Assembly: GCA_963922455.1 (NCBI GenBank)
Contig: CAWUIO010000032.1
Coordinates: forward strand, 1 to 56,542
Length of the DNA: 56,542 nucleotides
Origin: CAWUIO01 sp963922455
Lineage (GTDB): Bacteria; Bacteroidota; Bacteroidia; Cytophagales; Microscillaceae
Reading direction: 5' to 3'
Of this stretch, positions 36,173-44,878 are shown one piece after another; the stretch's first letter is position 1, and each line of letters opens with the position of its first letter. A program made the position numbers and the translations under genes. The notes beneath the pieces are model-generated. The model did no database searches and was not told the DNA's origin. It worked only from the letters and a program-made list of their open reading frames with translations.

Positions 36173-36376
36173 TTGTACCTTGGCTCCGATGGCTATGTGG
36201 ACCAAAACAACCAAGCCCGCAAAAGCTTGGGCAAGAGAAAATTGGAAGAATTACTCCAATCCATCTACCACTTGCCCCTGATTGAGCAAAAAATTGCCCT
36301 AGAATCTCAACTAGACAAGCATATGAAAAATACCACCCAGCGAGACGACATAATGGTGATCGGTTTTAAGATTTAG
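36173..36376 (+). pseudogene. C-terminal remnant of a SpoIIE-type PP2C phosphatase
   Basis: About 67 residues matching the end of Bacteroidota SpoIIE/PP2C phosphatases: ILYLGSDGYVDQ (metal-site strand, usually YLFSDGYADQ), KRKLEELLQSIYHLPLIEQK, TTQRDDIMVIGFKI. The frame stays open upstream to 36026, but that part (TTPRRALGCYPRRALTLR) is low-complexity, made of a near-direct repeat of a GAGAGCTTTG unit, and not phosphatase. The N-terminal three-quarters of the domain is gone, so it cannot be active. Its stop codon TAG shares its last base with the first G of repeat R9, so the element may have inserted at or formed next to the gene end. Confidence 0.75.
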
Positions 36377-36507
36377 GGGCTTGCCTGCGCTACAAAAAAT
36401 CTGGTCTAACTTAGCCATTTTACCCTGCGCAGGCCGGGCTTTCGCTACTCGCTGCCATTACCCTGCAGGCCTACACGAGCTCAAACAGGCCGCTCTATCC
36501 CTAAGCC
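36376..36507 (+). repeat. 130-bp structured repeat, copy R9 (subfamily A, compensated stem)
   Basis: Ends GGCTT and AAGCC. The inner stem reads GCCTGCGC with GCGCAGGC: C changed to T on one arm and G to A on the other relative to the consensus, a clean compensatory pair. Third hairpin CTCG with CGAG around CCTGCAGG. Its first base is the last base of the SpoIIE remnant stop codon. Confidence 0.93.
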
Positions 36508-36540
36508 AAAACCGGATAAGATATAGCACAGACCCTCTGC

Positions 36541-37119
36541 TTAATCAGTTAAGAATATAGCCAAAAACTGCTTCACCAGCCTCCCAGACTCCCCCACAAT
36601 ACCTAGCACCCGCAGATATTCCTCGCCAAACAAGCGGTGATTTTCATCATAGACTTGGTCTGCAATCTGTACCCGGAAAATCTCACCTTGCTGCAAATAG
36701 ACTCTCACTTCCGGCTCTGCTTTTACCAAAGCAAATACTAGCTCACCCTCTAAATACTGAAACGCTATTTCGGACTTTTCGGCGGCAACTTGCCGACTGA
36801 CCTCAATTCTTTTTAAACAGGATAATTTTTTATTTTCTTGGTAATCGGGATCCACTCGAGGGTCATCGCTATGCCAAAACCGGATACGTTCTTCATAATC
36901 CCCCACGGCTCGCCAAGGACCGCGGAGCGAATTCACCCGCAGTTCACTCAGATAAAGCCCCAAACCCACACCTTCCCTTTGGTAACTTTCCATGCTTTGC
37001 TCAATAAGGCGGCTCGTCTCATAATACTCGGCCCGAATACGCTCAAGCGCTTCTTGTTGAGCCCAAAGCCTTGCTTGAGTAAAACTAAGCCATAAGAGCA
37101 GTAAGCTGAGTGTTTTCAT
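36541..37119 (-). CDS. Secreted protein of unknown function
   Basis: 192 residues. Signal peptide about 1-20 (LWAQ). The mature part starts helical (EALERIRAEYYETSRLIEQ) and continues with beta-rich text containing one Cys. Nothing recognised; the tone (KSEIAFQYLEGELVFALVKAEPEVRVYLQQGEIFRVQIADQVYD, here described not quoted as a motif) suggests a small periplasmic hypothetical of Bacteroidota. Upstream on the same strand is a truncated membrane-protein fragment. Confidence 0.75.
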   Translation of the reverse strand: MKTLSLLLLWLSFTQARLWAQQEALERIRAEYYETSRLIEQSMESYQREGVGLGLYLSELRVNSLRGPWRAVGDYEERIRFWHSDDPRVDPDYQENKKLSCLKRIEVSRQVAAEKSEIAFQYLEGELVFALVKAEPEVRVYLQQGEIFRVQIADQVYDENHRLFGEEYLRVLGIVGESGRLVKQFLAIFLTD

Positions 37120-37137
37120 ACCTTAGATGCGATTCGT

Positions 37138-37329
37138 TTATATTTCATTAGACTGGGCTAGCCTCCGGTAGGCCCCGTAAAGCCCAAGGCATAAGATGAG
37201 CAACAGGCCACTTATGAAAATACCCACCCAGTACATTTGTCCAGGAGCTAAATTCATGGCGAGAAAAAAGGAGCCCACCGAAATGAGTCCCGCCCCAAAT
37301 GCATAAGCCGCTTCAGGATAGTACCAAGC
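37138..37329 (-). pseudogene. C-terminal fragment of a two-helix membrane protein
   Basis: Open minus-strand frame of 63 codons without an ATG near its start. It encodes YYPEAAYAFGAGLISVGSFF, a second helix WVGIFISGLLLILCLGLYGA and a basic tail. An in-frame TAG (37330-37332) and unrelated sequence precede it. ATG codons occur only midway, so it reads as the end of a lost gene. Parent family not recognised. Confidence 0.5.
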
Positions 37330-37332
37330 CTA

Positions 37333-37420
37333 AGGAAATAGCTACGCTGCTTTGCGGGGTCTCTTCCCTGCGGGCTTCCATCCCTTTGCCAAAGTAAAGG
37401 GCTTAGGACAAAGAGAGCGA
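37333..37420. repeat. Possible second, unrelated GC-rich repeat or decayed element
   Basis: A GC-rich patch (GCTACGCTGC ... GCGGGGTC ... CCATCCCTTTGCC) at the broken end of the membrane-protein fragment. It shares only the CCATCCCT..GCC ending with the 130-bp family. It may be a degenerate copy or another repeat type; a single occurrence in this window. Confidence 0.25.
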
Positions 37421-37491
37421 TGAGAACAATATTTCAAAGGGGGCAGTCCCTAAATTGACTACACTAGTGACCTTACCTACTCGAGATACGA

Positions 37492-39879
37492 CTACTCATA
37501 GCGTAAAGAATCCACCGGATTACCCCGGGCAATCTTAATAGACTGATATGCCACGGCCATAAAAGAAACCACAAAGATGCCTGGCCCGGCCAAAAGGAAA
37601 ATTTCCCAACTGATGCTCGTCCTGTAGGCAAAATTTTGCAACCACTGATAAATGGCCAAGTAGCTCAAAGGTATGGCTATCACCACCCCCAATAATACCA
37701 AGATGTTAAACTGGTTACTCAGTAGCCATATCAAAGATTGGATACTCGCTCCCAATACCTTCCGGATTCCAATCTCTTTGGTGCGCTGGGTAATGCTTAA
37801 AGTTGCCAAACCAAAGAGCCCCATCAGTGAGATCGTGATGGCAAACCCCGAGGAATAGGTCAAAATACTAAACCAACGGGCTTCAGCTTCGTAATAGTGG
37901 CGGTTTTCAATCTCGACCAGTTCGGCCCTAAAGGGTCGGAAAGGCTCATATTTTCGCCAAGTACTTTTCAACTCTTGCATCGTACCTTGAATATCTTGGG
38001 GAGAGACCCGTACCCAAATTTCGGAGTAAGGACGTTCTGGCCGAAGGTGCAAAATATGGGGTTCTATTGCATTTCGTAAATTCCGGTAATGATAATCGGC
38101 ATATACTCCAACTATTTTGGACTTCAAATCCCGGCTCCAATTGGAGGTAACCACAGCCCCAATGGGGTTTTTAAGCTTAAACTTTTTGACAAAAGCCTCA
38201 TTCACCAAAACCGCTTGGGTGGAATCACTGGGAAATTTAACCGGGTCTAGGTTTCTTCCTACTAAGAGAGGGACCTCAAGCGTTTTCAAAAAATTCTGAT
38301 CAATTTTAGAGAGTACCACATCCTCTTCATGTTCCCCCACATTCAGCGTAGACCTGTGAGTACCCCCCGAGCGCCCTGTGATATGGACTACTTTGGGATT
38401 ATTTTTCAAATCATCCCGAAATACTTTCAATAAGCGCTCCCCTTTGCCCCAAGCTGTCCGGATACGCACCAGGTTGTGGTGATTGAAGCCCAAGTCCTTA
38501 CTCTCTACGTATTCCATTTGACGATTAATACCAAAGAGGACAATCAGTAGAAAAGCCGCCAGGGCAAATTGCAATACCACCAATACTTTGGTAAAGCCCA
38601 ATCTACGAGTGAGCCGAAGTTTTCCTTTGAGCGCTTTTACCGGCTCAAAACGCGAAATGACTAAGGCCGGGTAAAAGCCTGCCAAGAAAGCTGTGCAAAA
38701 TAGTAAAAGCACCACTACCAAGGGAAGCCAGGGGTTATGTAAATACTTCAAGGACAATTGCCGCCCGGTAAGTTCATTGAAGATGGGCAGGAATAATTCG
38801 GCTACCAGCAATGCCATGAGTAAAGCCAAGGTACATAATAACCAAGCTTCCCCCAAAAATTGCCAGGCCAATTGCCAACGAGTAGCCCCAATCACTTTTC
38901 GAAGGCCCACTTCCCGGGCCCTAGGCAGAGACTGGGCTAGGGATAGATTGGTAAAATTGATGCAGGCAATTAATAAAATGAATAAACCAATGGTGCTTAA
39001 TATCCAAGAGTAGGTAGTATTGCTTGCTTGTTCTAAGCCATTCCCGTTACCAACTTCGGGGGACAAGTGAATTTCGGAGTAGGCTTGTAAAGTAAATTGG
39101 ATTTCTGTCTCAATTCCTAGCTCTTTTGCCAACAAATCCAATTCGGCTTGGGCATACTTTTTAACCAAGGCCGGAAATTTGGCATTAATCCTTTCGGCCG
39201 AAGCTCCTGGTTTTAGCAAGACAAAATTGTTGACGTAATTGCTGAGCCATGGAGATTCTTCTTCTTCTCGGATAACCGAAAGGTTAGCCAAAAATTCAAA
39301 GCGAAGAGAGGAGTTAAAGGGAGGATCTTGGGCCACTCCTGAAATCTTGAAGGACTCAAACTTTCCATCTTTTTCCAATAAGAGGCTTTGGTTGAGTACA
39401 TTAGTTTTACCAAAATATTTTTTGGCAGTACTTTGAGTAATAACCAACGTATTGGGGGCATCCAAAGCGGTCTGGGCATCTCCTTCTAATAAAGGAAAAC
39501 TAAAAATTTCCAAGAGAGCAGGATCAACAAAATGTAGCCGTTCCGTAAATGCTTTTTCCTGATGGCGTACTAAAAAATTTCCCGTAGTGAGGCGGGCATA
39601 CGCTTCTATCTCAGGAAACTCCCTGGCCATGCTTGGCCCTAAGGGGTCAGATGTTATGCTATATTGTTGGGCTTTTCCATCCTCCATATCAATAGAATTG
39701 ACCCGGTAAATTCTATCTATTTTCTCGTGGAATCTATCAAAACTATTTTCTTCTTGTACAAATAGAAAAATAAGTAAGCAGGCGGCTAGTCCTATCACAA
39801 GTCCAGAGAGGTTGATAAACGAATACAATTTGTGGCGCATGAGGTTACGCCAAGCAATTTTAAAATGGTTTTTCCACAT
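37492..39879 (-). CDS. MacB/FtsX-type ABC transporter permease
   Basis: 795 residues with the duplicated MacB_PCD/FtsX plan usual in Bacteroidota. Start MWKNHFKIAWRNLMRHKLYSFINLSGLVIGLAACLL is diagnostic, first helix about 20-42. First periplasmic domain about 50-280; helices about 285-310, 335-365, 380-405; a linker helix about 430; second periplasmic domain about 450-665; final helices about 675-700, 725-755, 762-785 ending VDSLRYE. No ATPase partner is adjacent, as often with these. It probably couples to a shared ATPase to extrude peptides or small molecules or to signal. Confidence 0.93.
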   Translation of the reverse strand: MWKNHFKIAWRNLMRHKLYSFINLSGLVIGLAACLLIFLFVQEENSFDRFHEKIDRIYRVNSIDMEDGKAQQYSITSDPLGPSMAREFPEIEAYARLTTGNFLVRHQEKAFTERLHFVDPALLEIFSFPLLEGDAQTALDAPNTLVITQSTAKKYFGKTNVLNQSLLLEKDGKFESFKISGVAQDPPFNSSLRFEFLANLSVIREEEESPWLSNYVNNFVLLKPGASAERINAKFPALVKKYAQAELDLLAKELGIETEIQFTLQAYSEIHLSPEVGNGNGLEQASNTTYSWILSTIGLFILLIACINFTNLSLAQSLPRAREVGLRKVIGATRWQLAWQFLGEAWLLCTLALLMALLVAELFLPIFNELTGRQLSLKYLHNPWLPLVVVLLLFCTAFLAGFYPALVISRFEPVKALKGKLRLTRRLGFTKVLVVLQFALAAFLLIVLFGINRQMEYVESKDLGFNHHNLVRIRTAWGKGERLLKVFRDDLKNNPKVVHITGRSGGTHRSTLNVGEHEEDVVLSKIDQNFLKTLEVPLLVGRNLDPVKFPSDSTQAVLVNEAFVKKFKLKNPIGAVVTSNWSRDLKSKIVGVYADYHYRNLRNAIEPHILHLRPERPYSEIWVRVSPQDIQGTMQELKSTWRKYEPFRPFRAELVEIENRHYYEAEARWFSILTYSSGFAITISLMGLFGLATLSITQRTKEIGIRKVLGASIQSLIWLLSNQFNILVLLGVVIAIPLSYLAIYQWLQNFAYRTSISWEIFLLAGPGIFVVSFMAVAYQSIKIARGNPVDSLRYE

Positions 39880-40068
39880 GGTTTTTTGGGCTTAGGGGCT
39901 AAGGAAGTAGAATTTCAAATGATTGGGGGCAATTGATCTGCCAAACATACAAACAACTCACTATCAATCCACTACTAGCTCAAGCAAGTTCTCTTACGTC
40001 CCGTATGCGGACAAATAATGCACAGTAATGAACAATCGCACCTGCTTAAAAAATTAAATCAAGCAATA

Positions 40069-40197
40069 GGCTGAGGGATAGAACGGCTTGTTTGAGCCCG
40101 CCGCTGCCTGTGGGTGGGCCGGCGAGTAGTGATAGCCCGACCCCGGCCAGCCTGTTTGCCTAAGTGAGGTACACCCTCCCTAGCCGGGGGCAGCCCC
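40069..40197 (-). repeat. 130-bp structured repeat, copy R10 (subfamily B)
   Basis: Minus orientation. Ends GGCTG and CAGCC; inner stem CCCCGGC with GCCGGGG; third hairpin CTCGCCG with CGGCGGG, seven pairs including one T-G wobble. It lies about 190 bp upstream of the permease start, one of the few copies not next to a stop codon. Confidence 0.9.
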
Positions 40198-40449
40198 CAA
40201 CCTTCGCAGTAAAAAGCATGGGCTATGAATATACTCTTTGCCACTACTTGCTCCCTTGCCCTCCAAGTACATTTAGCAGTTTTCCGTGAAATGGATTGCC
40301 TGAGAAACAAGCATCTTTATATATGAAAATAGTAAGCCTCCTGACTTGCTTGCTACTATCGTACTGTTGGTGGACTATACTGTATGGAGGTATCAGCGCG
40401 TGGTTTATGTGACTGTTTTCCAGTATGCCTTCTATACAGGTCCTTTTTA

Positions 40450-40482
40450 AAAAGCTGCTTTCTTTGGAGAGCAGTTTTTTTT
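40450..40482 (-). terminator. Rho-independent terminator of the TPR/propeller gene
   Basis: A-run, stem CTGCT/AGCAG with flanking A-T pairs, loop of about 12 nt and T-run, 18 bp beyond the minus-strand stop at 40500. Confidence 0.75.
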
Positions 40483-40499
40483 ACAAAATTTAGGAATCA

Positions 40500-41765
40500 T
40501 TACTTCAAATCGAGTTTTCTGACCACTGGCTTCTTTACTTTTTCCAAAATCAAATTTTTATGTCGGTCGTAGGCTCCCCAAGGGCTATTTGCGATATAAT
40601 ACAGGGTATCGTGGCTTATGATACCCAGGGTGGGTTCCTGCATGATTTCTAATGCCTTCTCGAGAAAACGGTAGGCTACGATATGATCTCCCGCTTCATT
40701 GAGCTCATACTGTACCACCCGAAAAGGCTGCAAACCATTGTGTATGGCAATGAGGGTGTTATTATAAAAATACAGCCCGTCAATCCCTTTGAGAGGATGT
40801 TCCGTTTCATTTATCAGTTTTTGGTAAGCCTGGCTTGCTAGATCCATGACAAATAAGCCGTACTTGTAATCACTGAAGTACAATTTATCTTCTGGTTCAT
40901 TTAAGCACAAACCCTGCAAGGAGATCAAATTCTTGGCCTCTAAAAAGGGGTGCAATTGCTTACTTTTCGGATCTAGTTTTAGAATTCCCGGGTGTGTAGG
41001 GGAACTATTGCTGAGTAATACCTCTCCATTAGAATTAAGCACTAGATCGCCCAACCAGTCATCCGGATGGGGGGCGGGATAGCGCCTCAATAGCTTACCC
41101 GTGCTAAGGTCAAACTCCAATAAAGCCGCTTGGTCTCTATCACTTTTGGGCTTTTTCATTTCTTCGGTTGGGGTAGAACAAGCCCAAAGCCGAGCGCGGG
41201 CCGTATCTACCTGTAAGCCCATAATGCTCAAATACGTATCGGAAGCGGCAAATATTTGGGGTTTTTGCTCAGGGCCTACTTGTATTATTTTTCCCTTGTA
41301 TACACTACTTAGATAAAATTGTTTGGTCTTAGCGTCAAAGGCAATCCCCTCTGGATGCAAATATTGTTCATCCAGTGTCCAGAGATTGGTGCCCTTGTCC
41401 AGGCTAGACTTCAACCCCTCTATTTCTTTTTTTAGGTCTTGGAAGGCTGGTAATTGATGCAGGGCTTGAAAATCTGCGTCCTGCTCATAGTCTGGCTTTG
41501 CGTTTAACCACAAAGCATTTCTCAACTCCCGAATACTTTCTGCCGACATATTATTTAAGCTATAAGCCGCTGCCAAATTGTACAAAATCGTAGGATGCTG
41601 AGGGCTTAGGCTGTCTAAGCTTTGCATATAACGCAAAAATTGATCGTACTCTTTTGCTTCATAAGCGGCCTTCCCTTTTTGATATAAAGTCTGTATGGTT
41701 TCTTGGGCAGAGGCCGGTATTTGTAAACTGAGCAAAAGGCAAACAAGTAAGTATATTTTTCTCAT
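40500..41765 (-). CDS. Exported TPR protein with SMP-30/NHL-like propeller
   Basis: 421 residues. Signal peptide about 1-20 (PASAQ). Two tetratricopeptide-like repeats (about 25-105: LYQKGKAAYEAKEYDQFLRYM, HPTILYNLAAAYSLNNMSAE) precede a six-bladed propeller (about 125-421) of the SMP-30/gluconolactonase kind (HPEGIAFDAKTKQFYLSS, GLCLNEPEDKLYFSDYKYGL, LKGIDGLYFYNN). The metal-binding Glu, Asn and Asp set of active lactonases is not obviously complete, so binding or scaffolding is as likely as catalysis. Monocistronic, with its own terminator. Confidence 0.82.
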   Translation of the reverse strand: MRKIYLLVCLLLSLQIPASAQETIQTLYQKGKAAYEAKEYDQFLRYMQSLDSLSPQHPTILYNLAAAYSLNNMSAESIRELRNALWLNAKPDYEQDADFQALHQLPAFQDLKKEIEGLKSSLDKGTNLWTLDEQYLHPEGIAFDAKTKQFYLSSVYKGKIIQVGPEQKPQIFAASDTYLSIMGLQVDTARARLWACSTPTEEMKKPKSDRDQAALLEFDLSTGKLLRRYPAPHPDDWLGDLVLNSNGEVLLSNSSPTHPGILKLDPKSKQLHPFLEAKNLISLQGLCLNEPEDKLYFSDYKYGLFVMDLASQAYQKLINETEHPLKGIDGLYFYNNTLIAIHNGLQPFRVVQYELNEAGDHIVAYRFLEKALEIMQEPTLGIISHDTLYYIANSPWGAYDRHKNLILEKVKKPVVRKLDLK

Positions 41766-41871
41766 GCTAGTACTGAATTTATTTGGATTATAATTCCGTA
41801 TTTATTTTTAAAAAAGATAGGCCTGTCAAGTAAAAGGATGCAAAAAACTTAAAAAAAAAGAGAAGACAGCC

Positions 41872-42000
41872 TAGGCTTCCCCGCGCTAGGGTAAAAAGGG
41901 ATGGTTTGAAAAATCCTGCTGGCGCGGGTCGGGCTCTCACTACTCGCCTGCCCCCCGCAAAACCCTTCCGGGCTCAAACATGCCGTTCCATCCCTAAGCC
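41872..42000 (+). repeat. 130-bp structured repeat, copy R11 (subfamily A)
   Basis: Ends GGCTT and AAGCC, with only two Gs at the 5' end; inner stem CCCGCGC with GCGCGGG; third hairpin weak, GCCC with GGGC. It sits between divergent genes, so not at a gene end. An A/GA-rich run precedes it. Confidence 0.88.
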
Positions 42001-42474
42001 AAATCAAAAGTAGAAACGATACCCCCTAGTACAAGAATGACCATGGAAGGGGCTTGGCATGGACATAAGCAAAAAAACTTGGGCTAGATTAAAAATGGAG
42101 CGATCAGGCATAAAATAGCGCCTTTTTTTTGAATTAGTTTAAGATTTATCGCTGCATTTATCCCGACATTCGCCCCGTGTAATCCATTAGGTGGATAAAT
42201 AAAAGTCTCGAGGAACACAAAGTAAGTACCCATATTTACATATACCTGGTGCCAGCTGTAAAACCTGAGGAGTCCCAACATCCATAAGCTCCTACCTACA
42301 CGAAACTTTCATCGTTTATCCTTCCTCGATGGGCACATTACAATTTTGCTAACATCTGGTAAAGAGCCTTTTCACATACGGTTGATGGCCTACTTACCAG
42401 GCTCAGGATACTGAACGAAGTATGTTATGGCAAAGGCAAGGCCCCTTTGTCTGAATTTAAGCCTTATTCTGTCT
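42001..42474. other. 470-bp leader region of the efflux operon
   Basis: Upstream of the TolC-like gene. A 65-codon minus-strand frame (42084-42281) with a hydrophobic end is present but has no recognisable family or start context, and I did not call it. No operator or terminator could be defined. Confidence 0.4.
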
Positions 42475-44874
42475 ATGAAAACACACCTTATGAAATGGTT
42501 TTTTACTATCGGGAGCCTTATTATAACCTTATTACCTAGGTTTGGCCTCGCTCAAGAACTCCCCCAAGTACATATCAGTATTATCGATGATAAAACTGAT
42601 TCTACTTCGGACGAACTCAACCTAAGCACCCGTATACGTGATGAGGTGCAAGCCATTCTTAAAAACCGCTACCAAGTGACATTTGACCTCTACTTCGGGG
42701 ATTTTCAAGTGGACATGATCCGGCAAAAACTTGAAGAAGCCTACGCCAAGCCCGAAGTTGATTTGGTGATTGCCTCAGGTGTACTTAGCTCGGGGATTAT
42801 GGCCCAAAGGGATACCTATCCCAAACCCAGTATTGCTTCCGTCATTCTGGATAATGAGTTGCAAAGGGTCCCTTTAAACCCAGACGGTAGCTCGGGAATT
42901 CCCAACTTCACGTATTTGCAAACGCCTTTCAATATCAGTAGGGATTTGAATACGCTTAAGAGGGTGCATTCCTTTCAAAAAGTAGGCTTCGTAGGGCCTG
43001 AAAAACTGGCCAACATCTTAAACTTCCCATTGGAAGAGCTTTTCCAAAAAGCGGCCCAGGATGCCGGAGCAGATTATGAACTCGTTTCTATCCAAGCCGA
43101 CGTATCAAATACTCTTGCACAAATGGATGAGGATATTGATGCCATATATTTACTGCCTTTCTTAGGTCAATACACTAGTAATCAAAGACGCAACATCATT
43201 GAAGGAATTAACTCCAAAAAACTCCCAAGTACAGCCTTGCTCGGAGAAGTACCGGTACAAGAAGGGGTCTTATTGGCTTATGAGGCAGAGAATAACATAC
43301 GCCTTATCCCTCGGCGCATTGCCACCAATTCTTTAAAGATTCTAGAAGGACAGGAAGCTGCCGACTTAAAGGTTGCCATCCCAGTGTATACCGAGAATGT
43401 GATCATCAATATGGCTACGGCCAAGCAAACGGGTTATTATCCCGACTTTGACCTGATGGCCGAATCTATGCTGATCAATGTCAATGTTAGCCAGTCCGAA
43501 GATGAATTAAGCCTACAAAAAGTAATTCTCAGGTCCTTGGAAAGCAATCTCGATATCAAAGTGGTGGAAAAGGATGTGGAACTGGCCGACAAAGATGTGG
43601 ACATTGCCCAATCGGACCTTCTCCCACAAATTGATGCCAACACGAACTTAAACGTCCAAGATCAAACCTCTACCGATATCTCCTTTGGCGCTCAAGGGCG
43701 TTGGAATTGGACCGTGGGAGGAAGCCTTTCTCAGGTTATTTTTAATGAGCCCGTCTTGGCCAATATTGCGATCAACAAACACTTGCGGGAAGCCGAAACC
43801 CAGGTCTTAAAAGAAACCCAACTGGATATTATCCAGCAAGCAACCACCGCCTACCTCACTTTGTTGCAAGCCAAAACTTTTGTCCGGATCCAGCGCGATA
43901 ATGTTCTGGTAACCAAAGAAAACTATGATATCGCCAAGGCCAAAGAGTCGGTAGGATACAGTGGGGTGTCCGACTTAAACCGATGGACATCCGAATTGGC
44001 TCAAAGTAATATTGAGTTGAATAGCGACCAGGCTAATTACCGTCAATCGCAATTCTTACTGAATCAATTACTCAATTTTCCGGTAAATCAGGATTTCCAA
44101 ACCCAAGATGTCTCCCTAAACGATCAACTCTTGTTGGTAACCGACCAACGCATTACCGACCTAATCAAAAATTACGGAGACCTTGACAAACTGGCCAGTT
44201 TCATGGTAGAAGAGGGCATGCGTGAGCTCCCTGAACTGAAACAGATACAGGCTGGAATCCTGGCCACCGAAAGACAAAGAAAATCGCAATGGAGGCGCTT
44301 TTATTTGCCGTCTGTCCAATTGAGTGGGAATACCAATTACTTAATAGAGCGCTGGGACACCTCTCCTTCATCCCTTGGACAAGGAGATGCCTTTAGCTCC
44401 TTTACCGAACAAGTGCCCACTTGGAGTTTTAACCTAACCCTCAGTTATCCTATATTTTCGGGAAATCAACGCCGTCTCAACTTACAAAGAACCTATATCA
44501 GTTTGGCCCAGCTCAAAGATCAAACTCTATCCTTGAGATTACAACTAGAATTAAGAATCCGCTCCGCTTTGGAAGTGGCCAGTGCTTCTTTTTTCCGAAT
44601 TGAGCTCTCAGAAATTGCCGCCGACGCGGCCCGCAAAAACTTTGAGATTATGCAAGATTCTTATTCCCAGGGCTTGGTCAACATCACCAGCTTGATTGAC
44701 GCACAAAATGCATCCTTACAAGCTACCTTAAATGCTGAAAACGCTATCTATCAATTTATTATTGACTTTCTAGAAGTAGAAAGATCCGTGGGAAGTTATT
44801 ACTTCTTGGCCGAACCGGCCGAACGCGATGCCTTTTTTGAAAGATTAAATACCTATTTACTAAGCAATGATTGA
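42475..44874 (+). CDS. TolC-like outer-membrane efflux protein with fused substrate-binding-like domain
   Basis: 799 residues from ATG 42475, where MKTHLMKWFFTIGSLII starts a signal peptide; the in-frame start at 42427 adds 16 residues. Residues about 28-345 look like a type 1 periplasmic binding protein of the ABC_sub_bind kind (VDLVIASGVLSSGIMAQ, HSFQKVGFVGPEKLAN, DAIYLLPFLGQYTSNQRRNII). Residues about 370-799 are a TolC/OEP channel with long coiled helices (QATTAYLTLLQAKTFVRIQRDN; QGLVNITSLIDAQNASLQATL). It heads a three-gene RND operon, overlapping or abutting the adaptor gene. The fusion may let the channel sense or load a ligand. Confidence 0.88.
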   Translation: MKTHLMKWFFTIGSLIITLLPRFGLAQELPQVHISIIDDKTDSTSDELNLSTRIRDEVQAILKNRYQVTFDLYFGDFQVDMIRQKLEEAYAKPEVDLVIASGVLSSGIMAQRDTYPKPSIASVILDNELQRVPLNPDGSSGIPNFTYLQTPFNISRDLNTLKRVHSFQKVGFVGPEKLANILNFPLEELFQKAAQDAGADYELVSIQADVSNTLAQMDEDIDAIYLLPFLGQYTSNQRRNIIEGINSKKLPSTALLGEVPVQEGVLLAYEAENNIRLIPRRIATNSLKILEGQEAADLKVAIPVYTENVIINMATAKQTGYYPDFDLMAESMLINVNVSQSEDELSLQKVILRSLESNLDIKVVEKDVELADKDVDIAQSDLLPQIDANTNLNVQDQTSTDISFGAQGRWNWTVGGSLSQVIFNEPVLANIAINKHLREAETQVLKETQLDIIQQATTAYLTLLQAKTFVRIQRDNVLVTKENYDIAKAKESVGYSGVSDLNRWTSELAQSNIELNSDQANYRQSQFLLNQLLNFPVNQDFQTQDVSLNDQLLLVTDQRITDLIKNYGDLDKLASFMVEEGMRELPELKQIQAGILATERQRKSQWRRFYLPSVQLSGNTNYLIERWDTSPSSLGQGDAFSSFTEQVPTWSFNLTLSYPIFSGNQRRLNLQRTYISLAQLKDQTLSLRLQLELRIRSALEVASASFFRIELSEIAADAARKNFEIMQDSYSQGLVNITSLIDAQNASLQATLNAENAIYQFIIDFLEVERSVGSYYFLAEPAERDAFFERLNTYLLSND

Positions 44875-44878
44875 TCCT

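Larger units (their letters stand above)
39880..40499. other. 620-bp spacer holding R10 and a terminator
   Basis: Apart from repeat R10 (40069-40197) and the terminator near 40466, I see no gene. The part next to 39879 must hold the permease promoter. Confidence 0.5.

Noticed and set aside
42084..42281. 65-codon minus-strand frame upstream of the efflux operon
   Set aside because: No recognisable family and no start context; could be chance in an AT-rich leader.
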